Source: Exiguobacterium acetylicum | GTDB lineage: Bacteria > Bacillota > Bacilli > Exiguobacteriales > Exiguobacteriaceae | DNA: 64,000 bases | NCBI RefSeq assembly: GCF_022170825.1 | Contig: NZ_CP081878.1 | Coordinates: 2,816,001 to 2,880,000 of the forward strand | Direction of reading: 5' to 3' | Shown here: piece after piece, positions 57,236 through 64,000 of the stretch | How positions within the stretch are numbered: position 1 is the first letter of the stretch | Layout: each line of letters opens with the position of its first letter | The notes under the pieces: model-generated | Told to the model about the DNA's origin: nothing | Seen by the model: the letters and a program-made list of their open reading frames with translations, nothing else | The model's database searches: none | Made by a program: the position numbers and the translations under genes

Positions 57236-57943
57236 TTATTTAATATTCGAGACCTTCAGCATCTTCACATGGCGGAAATGATGCGTCGCCCGTGAGACGT
57301 CGAAGATCTTCCCATTCGTCAAATAGACTGTATTGTCGACAAGTAAGGAAGGATCATTTTCCTTTAATCCGAGCAACTCAGCGTCACTGCTGTTCAAATA
57401 GTCAGCATAGATGACGCGATCGGCAAATCCGATCGACAGATTTTGATCATTGCGTAAATACGTATAGATCGATTTTTGAACGATATTCTCATCGAGATAC
57501 ATGACGAGATTTTTCCGGAAATAGGACGCTTCGATCGAAAACGGATGATCGTCAACGAGACGCAATCGTTTGACATAATAGACCGGCGTGCCGATCGGAC
57601 ACTTCATCCGTTCTGCGACTTCTTCGTCCGCCTTCGTCTGTTCAAAGGCAAGCACACGCGTCTCGACCTTCCGTCCACTGAAGTCACTCGTCAATCCTTG
57701 TAGTTTTTCAAGATTAACGTAATCACTCTTATAATGATCGCGGACGAAGACGCCGCTCCCTTGTACTTGGTAAACGTATCCTTTATTGACGAGAATCTCG
57801 ATCGCCTTTCGGATCGTGTTTCGGCTGACATCGAATTTTTGGGCGTATTCGTCTTCCGTCAACAATTTGTTCGTATGTTGATAGACGTGCTCATTGATCT
57901 CGATCTCGATTTGTTCAGCGACATGTTTATACTTCGGAATCAA
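57236..57943 (-). CDS. GntR-family regulator with UTRA domain for the beta-glucoside operon
   Basis: 235 aa. Winged helix (about 1-70: LTEDEYAQKFDVSRNTIRKAIEIL shortened: FDVSRNTIRKAIEIL; GSGVFV) and UTRA ligand domain (about 85-235). Likely repressor responding to a phosphorylated beta-glucoside (inference from position next to the PTS genes). Start TTG at 57943 with GGGGGG 7 bases upstream. An extended -10 (TGCTATAAT, 57991-57999 on the minus strand) lies upstream. Confidence 0.88.
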   Translation of the reverse strand: MIPKYKHVAEQIEIEINEHVYQHTNKLLTEDEYAQKFDVSRNTIRKAIEILVNKGYVYQVQGSGVFVRDHYKSDYVNLEKLQGLTSDFSGRKVETRVLAFEQTKADEEVAERMKCPIGTPVYYVKRLRLVDDHPFSIEASYFRKNLVMYLDENIVQKSIYTYLRNDQNLSIGFADRVIYADYLNSSDAELLGLKENDPSLLVDNTVYLTNGKIFDVSRATHHFRHVKMLKVSNIK

Positions 57944-57990
57944 TGATATTCCCCCCTCTATCTGAAATTTGTAGGAATGAATCCGCTACC

Positions 57991-57999
57991 ATTATAGCA
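57991..57999 (-). promoter_or_regulatory. extended -10 promoter of the GntR regulator
   Basis: TGC-TATAAT on the minus strand, about 48 bases before the TTG start. No good -35, consistent with an extended -10 promoter. Confidence 0.6.
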
Positions 58000-58023
58000 G
58001 ATATGTATTTTAGCGATAGGGAT

Positions 58024-58060
58024 AAATAAAAATAAACCCGTCTCCGTGAAGAAGACAGGT
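58024..58060 (-). terminator. terminator of pyrG
   Basis: Minus strand ACCTGTCTTC-TTCAC-GGAGACGGGT stem (one G-T pair, one mismatch) followed by TTATTTTTATTT. Confidence 0.75.
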
Positions 58061-58075
58061 CTATTGGAAGATGAC

Positions 58076-59788
<1,713 letters not shown>

Positions 59789-59796
59789 TTAAAGAA

Positions 59797-59835
59797 GCCC
59801 ATGACTAACTTACGTCATTCGGAAAACTTCGTCAA
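59797..59835 (-). promoter_or_regulatory. pyrG promoter with GGGC start site
   Basis: TTGACG (59830-59835), 17-base spacer, weak -10 TAAGTT (59807-59812), then after 6 bases GGGC (59800 down to 59797). B. subtilis pyrG also initiates at GGGC, where low CTP makes RNA polymerase stutter and add G residues. The start site here is inferred from spacing. Confidence 0.65.
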
Positions 59836-59884
59836 GCCTAATTTTTCAGAGAAAAATTTTCGTGCTCGTTCGTCAGCCGTCAAC

Positions 59885-59919
59885 GAAAAAACTGCCATTT
59901 CTATAGGGAAATAGCAGCT
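59885..59919 (-). terminator. terminator of rpoE
   Basis: Minus strand CTGCTATTTC-CCTATA-GAAATGGCAG (one G-T pair) followed by TTTTTTCG, between rpoE and the pyrG promoter. Confidence 0.85.
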
Positions 59920-59941
59920 GTACAGTTGTGGTTGATCGTGC

Positions 59942-60466
59942 TTAGACTTCCTCTTCTTCTTCGAAGTCTTCTAAATCTTCTTCGTCGAGATCGTCATCAA
60001 GATCATCGATGGCTGCGACTTTTTTGAACGTATCGTCGTCTTCGCTGTCGTCAGCTGAATCATAGTCCGCTGTCTTCGCGAATGTATCGAGATCATCTTC
60101 AATCGTCTCGAACTCGTCTTCTTCTGCATCATAGTTGAACTCTTCTTCAAACTCATCGAGTTCTCCACGTTGACGCGCTTCGATGACAAGATCCTCATCC
60201 GACTTATCAAACGGATACCAAGCGCGGAGTGACCAACGGTTTGCTCCGACGTTGACGAAGTTTCCGTCGATGTTCATGTCTGTATAGAGTTGAGCAAGTT
60301 TCTCGAACTTGTCTTCTTCATCTGTAAACGTATGGTACTTTTCGATTTCTGACGTGATGTCATCGAACGTGATTGGCTGTTCGCCAGCTTCTTGCAACAT
60401 TTCGTTGACGAATTCGATCAGCGAAAGATCAGTAATCTCTTCTTTACTTAAACGGCTGAGGCTCAT
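59942..60466 (-). CDS. rpoE: DNA-directed RNA polymerase subunit delta
   Basis: Firmicutes-specific auxiliary RNA polymerase subunit that displaces RNA and speeds recycling. 174 aa: folded HARE-HTH N-terminal domain (about 1-90, LSKEEITDLSLIEFVNEML shortened; WSLRAWYPFDKSDED) and a disordered, almost purely acidic Asp/Glu tail (about 95-174). GTG at 60478 lies in the Shine-Dalgarno AAAGGAAGTG; the ATG at 60466 gives MSLSRLSKEE and is preferred. Confidence 0.94.
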   Translation of the reverse strand: MSLSRLSKEEITDLSLIEFVNEMLQEAGEQPITFDDITSEIEKYHTFTDEEDKFEKLAQLYTDMNIDGNFVNVGANRWSLRAWYPFDKSDEDLVIEARQRGELDEFEEEFNYDAEEDEFETIEDDLDTFAKTADYDSADDSEDDDTFKKVAAIDDLDDDLDEEDLEDFEEEEEV

Positions 60467-60636
60467 TGTGACGGCCACTTCCTTTCATTTGCGTTCAATC
60501 CATTACTTCTCATTATACGCAAAACGGCTTTTAAAAATCCAGTCTCTATTTAAAAAAAGCTCGAATTGATTCTCAAATCGTGTTTTTTCCGCTCCCGAAA
60601 AAGGAATATGCAAGGGAGAAGAAGGAGGAATGACAG

Positions 60637-61080
60637 ATGGAGATGACAATCGAACGGGTAAACGATTTTGATGACTTCAACTGGTTACCGATCCTATCCA
60701 AAAGTACACAAGAAGGCTACCCCTTCATCGAAAGGATGTTACGTGAACGACGGAATGAGACGTTTCGAGAAAATGGAGAAGCGTTGTTTGTCGTCTTATC
60801 TCTCTCGGGGCACGTCATCGCGTGCGGTGGCTATATGAAGCAAACCGGTACAGACGGCGTCGGGCGGATCCGTCATGTCTATGTCTTACCAGAAATGCGA
60901 GGTCATGGTGTCGGTACGCGTCTGCTTGAAAAAATCATCCCGGAAGCACTGTTGACGTATTCCGAGCTCTGGCTCTATACGGATGACGCCAGTATGTTTT
61001 ATGAACGATTCGGCTTTGAGCCTTATACGGCAACCAAAGTAACACATCGGCTTCTAAAGCATGCGTTCGTTCAACCGTAA
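60637..61080 (+). CDS. GNAT-family N-acetyltransferase
   Basis: 147 aa. Acetyl-CoA-binding motif A: VGRIRHVYVLPEMRGHGVGTRLLE (shortened: VLPEMRGHGVGTRLL), with the preceding strand VIACGGYMKQT and the C-terminal FYERFGFEPY. Substrate unknown. GAAGGAGGAATGAC precedes the ATG. Divergent from rpoE, followed 45 bp later by the arsR-type gene but without an obvious shared function. Confidence 0.88.
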   Translation: MEMTIERVNDFDDFNWLPILSKSTQEGYPFIERMLRERRNETFRENGEALFVVLSLSGHVIACGGYMKQTGTDGVGRIRHVYVLPEMRGHGVGTRLLEKIIPEALLTYSELWLYTDDASMFYERFGFEPYTATKVTHRLLKHAFVQP

Positions 61081-61090
61081 GTGTCTTGAA

Positions 61091-61119
61091 TTGACATATC
61101 GGGAATCATCGATTAGTTT
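61091..61119 (+). promoter_or_regulatory. arsR promoter and operator
   Basis: TTGACA (61091-61096), 17-base spacer, TAGTTT (61114-61119). The spacer holds TATCG-N8-CGATT (61097-61114). The same TATCG-N8-CGATA element lies upstream of the transporter genes (61464-61481). The expected transcription start falls at the ATG (61126), and no Shine-Dalgarno is present. Confidence 0.7.
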
Positions 61120-61125
61120 AAGCGT

Positions 61126-61443
61126 ATGACAAACCAAGTGGATCTGTTCAAGGCATTATCGAACGAGGTACGACTTGATATTTTACGCTGGCTCAAAGAT
61201 CCCGAGACTCATTTCAATAAGCCGACGGCCCATCTCGCGACGAACTTGTCGGAAAAGGGAGGCATTTGTGTCGGAGATATCCAGGAGAAGGCGAACTTGT
61301 CCCAATCGACCGTCTCCCAGTATCTTACGATGTTGCAAAAAGTCGGATTGCTCGAATCCGAACGTCACGGCAAATGGACGTATTACCGGCGAAATGAAGA
61401 AAAAATCCAAGAGCTCGCAACGTACCTCAAGGGAGAACTGTGA
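61126..61443 (+). CDS. ArsR-family transcriptional regulator
   Basis: 105 aa winged helix: LFKALSNEVRLDILRWL, a DIQEKANLSQSTVSQYLTMLQKVGLL recognition helix (shortened: LSQSTVSQYLTML), and GKWTYYRRNEE wing. Only one Cys (GGICVGDI), so the classic metal-sensing CxC site is missing; a non-metal signal or different ligand set is likely. No ribosome binding site precedes the ATG, which coincides with the predicted transcription start, suggesting a leaderless mRNA. Repeated operators imply it controls itself and the two transporter genes downstream. Confidence 0.88.
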   Translation: MTNQVDLFKALSNEVRLDILRWLKDPETHFNKPTAHLATNLSEKGGICVGDIQEKANLSQSTVSQYLTMLQKVGLLESERHGKWTYYRRNEEKIQELATYLKGEL

Positions 61444-61460
61444 TCCGTTCTCCTCGCCTT

Positions 61461-61488
61461 ACATATCGACAATTCCCGATATTTAGAT
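61461..61488 (+). promoter_or_regulatory. second ArsR-type operator, promoter of the transporter pair
   Basis: TATCG-ACAATTCC-CGATA (61464-61481), matching the arsR operator, between a -35-like CTTACA (61458-61463) and a -10-like TATTTA (61479-61484). Confidence 0.6.
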
Positions 61489-61508
61489 TTGTGAAAGGAT
61501 GAATTCTG

Positions 61509-61937
61509 TTGAAAATCGTGTATTACGTACTGGCATTACTCGCCGGTATCGCACTCAGTGTCGAAGGTGCCATCTATGGTGAGCTCGGCAACTTCGTCGG
61601 AAAACTCGAAAGTAGCTTTTATAATTTCTTCGCCGGTACGATCATCATTGGATTGATCGTCCTCTTCTTCGGAAAAGGCTCACTCGGTTATACATTCCGT
61701 GCTCCGAAATGGACCTTGCTTGGCGGTCTACTTGGTAGCATCTACTTGACGATCCTGATCATCAGCATCCCGCTCGTCGGTGTCGGTCTCGCCATGATCA
61801 GTGTCATTCTCGGTCAGATGGTCGCAAGTATCGTCATCGAACATTTTGGCTGGCTCGGTAGTCCAAAACGTCCCATCAATCGCGACAAGCTGATGGCTTC
61901 CGGTTTGATGGTCGTTGCCCTATTTTTGATCTTTTAA
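61509..61937 (+). CDS. YdcZ/DUF606 family membrane transporter, subunit 1
   Basis: 142 aa, four or five transmembrane helices, half-size drug/metabolite-type protein of the YdcZ (DUF606) family: ALSVEGAIYGELGNFVGKLES (shortened: GAIYGELGNFVGKLESSF), then PLVGVGLAMISVILGQMVAS and a C-terminal hydrophobic helix. TTG start after AAAGGATG. Paired 12 bp upstream of a related gene, so the two probably form a heteromer. Substrate unknown. Confidence 0.85.
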   Translation: MKIVYYVLALLAGIALSVEGAIYGELGNFVGKLESSFYNFFAGTIIIGLIVLFFGKGSLGYTFRAPKWTLLGGLLGSIYLTILIISIPLVGVGLAMISVILGQMVASIVIEHFGWLGSPKRPINRDKLMASGLMVVALFLIF

Positions 61938-61949
61938 GGAGGTTCGCTC

Positions 61950-62429
61950 GTGAATATTCTCTTACTTGGTTTTACATTACTCGGCGGCGTGATGCTGAGC
62001 GCGCAGTCGTCCATCAACGGTGCCTTCAGTCAAAAGGCAGGTGCCCTTGAAAGTACGTTTTTGACGTTCTTTACGGGGATGCTGATTCTTGCACTCGCCA
62101 TTCTGTTCTTTGGTCAAGGAAACGTCTTACTTTTACTTGAAGCACCTCGGTGGCAACTAAGTGCCGTCCTATTTGGTGTCAGTTATTTATTCCTGACGAT
62201 TCTTGCCGTTCCGCAAATCGGTGTCACGGCAGCTAGTATTGCGACCGTCATCGGTCAACTCGCAGCAGGGATGGTCATCGATCACATCGGTGCGTTCGGT
62301 GGCGTCGTCGTGCCACTCGACGGAAAACGTCTGCTTGGTCTGCTCGTCATGCTGGCGGCTCTTTACTTCGTCTATCGCGGGAACACACGCAAAGACGTAT
62401 CGGCTTCTTCTGATTCGATGGCGTCGTGA
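61950..62429 (+). CDS. YdcZ/DUF606 family membrane transporter, subunit 2
   Basis: 159 aa, same family as its neighbour: SSINGAFSQKAGALESTFLTFF aligned to the first subunit's GELGNFVGKLESSFYNFF (patterns shortened), then VPQIGVTAASIATVIGQLAAG. Five hydrophobic segments plus a short Ser-rich tail. GTG start after AAGGAGG. The size difference and sequence divergence suggest antiparallel partners, as known for small paired multidrug transporters (inference). Confidence 0.85.
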   Translation: MNILLLGFTLLGGVMLSAQSSINGAFSQKAGALESTFLTFFTGMLILALAILFFGQGNVLLLLEAPRWQLSAVLFGVSYLFLTILAVPQIGVTAASIATVIGQLAAGMVIDHIGAFGGVVVPLDGKRLLGLLVMLAALYFVYRGNTRKDVSASSDSMAS

Positions 62430-62454
62430 CGATTGCCCTCACGATTCGTTCACG

Positions 62455-62575
62455 CGCTTTTCTCAGGCGAGACACAAGCCAGTCTCGACTGTCACGGACA
62501 GTCGACCCGGGTCTTGTTTGTCTCTGACAGCGCAAGATCTTGCGCTTTTTCCCGTAGGAGTCGCGTAAACAACGT
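62455..62575 (-). repeat. dispersed structured intergenic repeat, copy B
   Basis: Minus strand ACGCGACTCCTACGGGAAAA, hairpin GCGCAAGA-TCTTGCGC, TGTCAGAGACAA, AAGACCCGGGTCGACTGTC with its second hairpin arm GACAGTCGA, and GTCTCGCCTGAG. Relative to copies A and C the stems have different bases but still pair. Confidence 0.8.
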
Positions 62576-62613
62576 GAGTCCTACTGTTTCTTAAAATCCA
62601 TTCGAACAAAACA

Positions 62614-62664
62614 GAAAAATCCGAAATACTGAAGGAGATGCACTTCAGCATTTCGGATTTTTTA
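62614..62664. terminator. terminator between the transporter pair and the small DUF6440-like gene
   Basis: AAAATCCGAAATACTGAAG pairs with CTTCAGCATTTCGGATTTT (one mismatch) across GAGATGCA, T-run on the plus side and AAAAA on the minus side. It suits both the plus-strand pair and the minus-strand small gene. Confidence 0.85.
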
Positions 62665-62775
62665 GTGCGGAACAATCATTTGATGAACATGAAAAGCGAA
62701 ATAGCTAAGACCCAATAAGCGCGATACTTGTCACAGGAAAGCAATTCGGGACAAATAAATAAGTGCATTTTTTCT

Positions 62776-62952
62776 TCAATTGATCGGCTTATCGATAACT
62801 ACTTTACCTTCCTTGTCTAGTAGCGGTGTCATTCCGTTCAAACCAAGTCCACTTGTCATTAAATAATTTACACCTGTTTCAGTATCTACGACAATTTTGA
62901 TAATACCACCACTTAGGTGCTGTTTTGATTTAAGTATAAATCGTTTACTCAT
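62776..62952 (-). CDS. small DUF6440-like protein
   Basis: 58-aa frame, ATG at 62952, TGA at 62776-62778. Begins MSKRFILKSKQHLSGGIIKI and continues with VVDTETGVNYLMTSG and GMTPLLDKEGKVV, the layout I recall for the DUF6440 small proteins (a metal/ligand-free beta-rich fold of unknown function). AAGAGGT lies about 11 bases before the ATG. A terminator follows about 110 bases downstream. Not membrane bound. Function unknown. Confidence 0.7.
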   Translation of the reverse strand: MSKRFILKSKQHLSGGIIKIVVDTETGVNYLMTSGLGLNGMTPLLDKEGKVVIDKPIN

Positions 62953-63075
62953 TATTTTTTATGACCTCTTGTTCTTTCCGATTTCCACGTAAAATCACAA
63001 CTTACTGTATGAGGATAGGTTTAACGCTTTTTTACCAAGGTGTTGCCTATCTACTTAGAACAGTCCTCACATTGC

Positions 63076-63195
63076 CACACGACTCCTACAGGAAAAAGCA
63101 CGATTCATCGTGCTGTCAGAGACAAACAAGACCCGAGTCGGCTGTCATAGGCAGCCGGCACTGGCTTGTGTCTCGCCTGAGGAAAGCGGGTGGAA
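63076..63195 (+). repeat. dispersed structured intergenic repeat, copy C
   Basis: CACGACTCCTACAGGAAAAA, hairpin GCACGA-TTCA-TCGTGC, TGTCAGAGACAA, AAGACCCGAGTCGGCTG with second hairpin GGCTGTCATAGGCAGCC, then TTGTGTCTCGCCTGAGGAAAG. About 500 bp from copy B in opposite orientation, flanking the small DUF6440-like gene. Confidence 0.8.
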
Positions 63196-63223
63196 CATCG
63201 TGAGGACGTCTCAAGCATCTACA

Positions 63224-63694
63224 TCACTGCTCCAACTGTTGTCTTTTAAGTAAACGCAATGCTTCCGTCGCGAGGCGATGATCGGCTTCCTGCGATAGAC
63301 CGGAAACAGTGATCGTACCGACGACACCGACTCCCTCGATCCGAATCGGGAACGACCCACCCGCATCAGCATAATCGGCTGGCGAGACAGCATACATCGT
63401 ATGATACGAGCGATGTTTACTCTCATTATAACGACGCATGTAGAGTGAACTATAGCCATGTCGTAAGACAACGTTCGATTTCCGACGGATCCACTCTTCC
63501 TGATCGGGTGCTGTCCCGTCGAGTGCCGCGTAATATAAGCGCTGTCCGTTTCGTTTAATTTCAACGGCAATCGAAAGATTCTCCTTCATCGCCCGTCCGA
63601 TCAATTCATGCCCCATTCCAATCGCTTCCGTGTTCGTCAGTGACGTCAGGACGAGTTCTTCCTCTTCTGCCAGCAATACCTTCAGTTCTTCCAT
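63224..63694 (-). CDS. UPF0303 / heme-degrading-domain (GlcG/HbpS-like) protein
   Basis: 156 aa, UPF0303 family. Recognised by LAEEEELVLTSLTN, MALYYAALDGTAPDQEEWIRRKSNVVLRH (shortened: DGTAPDQEEWIRRKSNVV) and YADAGGSFPIRIEGVGVVGTI (shortened: GGSFPIRIEGVGVVGT). Members have a GlcG-type fold; no biochemical role is settled. ATGs at 63703 and 63694: AAAGGA abuts the first and is 9 bases from the second, so 63694 is preferred. It overlaps the 3' end of the upstream oxidoreductase gene by 13 bases. Confidence 0.85.
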   Translation of the reverse strand: MEELKVLLAEEEELVLTSLTNTEAIGMGHELIGRAMKENLSIAVEIKRNGQRLYYAALDGTAPDQEEWIRRKSNVVLRHGYSSLYMRRYNESKHRSYHTMYAVSPADYADAGGSFPIRIEGVGVVGTITVSGLSQEADHRLATEALRLLKRQQLEQ

Positions 63695-64000
63695 TCGTCC
63701 CATTCCTTTCGTACGAGGCGTCGTCCTTCATCACTACTGATGCGAACCGCTTCGATCAGGCGCATCGTTTTTTCAGCGTCGCGTAAATTGACAGGTACTT
63801 GTCCTCCGCGAAGTCCTTCCGCCAATTGTTCATAAAACGTCGCATAACTACCCGGCAGTGTCGCGAGACGCTCGACGGGCTGATCGGCGATCTGGAGGTA
63901 GCCATATGTTTCTACTTCATCTTCTCCGAGTTGTGGATCAACAGGATATCCTTTCGCAAGGCGTCCTTCCTGCGGATCCATTCCGTATTTAATGTAACTG
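63682..64000 (-). CDS. Gfo/Idh/MocA-family oxidoreductase, C-terminal part
   Basis: Partial: the reading frame stays open to the right window edge, so only the last 100 or so residues are seen. KYGMDPQEGRLAKG and the closing helix VNLRDAEKTMRLIEAVRISSDEGRRL (shortened: RDAEKTMRLIEAVRISSDEG) are typical of the C-terminal substrate domain of NAD(P)-dependent Gfo/Idh/MocA sugar or inositol oxidoreductases. The N-terminal Rossmann domain lies outside the window. Translationally coupled to UPF0303. Confidence 0.85.
   Translation of the reverse strand, partial: SYIKYGMDPQEGRLAKGYPVDPQLGEDEVETYGYLQIADQPVERLATLPGSYATFYEQLAEGLRGGQVPVNLRDAEKTMRLIEAVRISSDEGRRLVRKEWDEWKN

Larger units (their letters stand above)
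62430..62775. other. intergenic region with repeat copy B and a terminator
   Basis: 346 bases. Contains the dispersed repeat in reverse orientation (62455-62575) and a bidirectional hairpin terminator (62614-62664). 62665-62775 shows no feature I can support. Confidence 0.6.

Overview
The window is chromosomal DNA of a low-to-mid GC Bacillota. Gene content, gene order and protein sequences point to Exiguobacterium (Bacillales); the species cannot be fixed from the sequence. The backbone is the block known from Bacillus subtilis as rpoE-pyrG-ywjG-spo0F-fbaA-tal-murAB-glpX-rho-rpmE-tdk-prfA-prmC-ywlC-ywlE-rpiB-ywlG-glyA-upp-atp. It reads right to left, mostly on the minus strand, and is interrupted by accessory cassettes. 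No tRNA, rRNA, insertion sequence, prophage or CRISPR array was seen.

Layout. 1-4399: ATP synthase genes (atpA, H, F, E, B, I, Z; atpG begins just off the left edge). 5172-8089: wecB/mnaA, upp and an unknown membrane protein. 8242-12031: a heme-stress cassette (hssR-hssS-hrtB-hrtA) inserted between glyA and upp. 12107-17897: glyA, ywlG, rpiB, ywlE, tsaC, prmC, prfA. 18054-43008: a block of about 25 kb between prfA and tdk, which are neighbours in B. subtilis. It holds a YtrA-type GntR/ABC operon, a PAS-GGDEF-EAL protein, alkaline phosphatase plus a lipoprotein, the trehalose operon, an AGCS symporter, a chemoreceptor, a lipoprotein, the riboflavin operon with FMN riboswitch, a metNIQ-M20 operon under a SAM riboswitch, and an alpha/beta hydrolase under a second, divergent SAM riboswitch. 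43091-53371: tdk, dedA, rpmE2, rho, an NlpC/P60 hydrolase, an SDR, glpX, a murA paralogue, tal, fbaA, a Spo0F-like regulator and a DUF2529 protein. 53678-57943: a beta-glucoside PTS operon. 58076-60466: pyrG and rpoE. 60637-64000: GNAT, an ArsR regulator with a YdcZ transporter pair, a small DUF6440-like gene, UPF0303 and a truncated Gfo/Idh/MocA oxidoreductase.

The most notable observations are these. The MurA paralogue at 49328-50575 has Tyr where the catalytic, fosfomycin-binding Cys should be, and Gln in place of the active-site Asn23. A SAM-I riboswitch precedes an alpha/beta hydrolase of unknown substrate. The heme-efflux cassette has a recognisable HssR direct-repeat operator. An apparently leaderless ArsR gene shares a twin operator with a two-gene YdcZ transporter. 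A family of about 120-bp structured intergenic repeats shows compensatory base changes between copies. Sugar and nucleotide operons carry readable regulatory sites: cre boxes, a treR inverted repeat and a pyrG attenuator.
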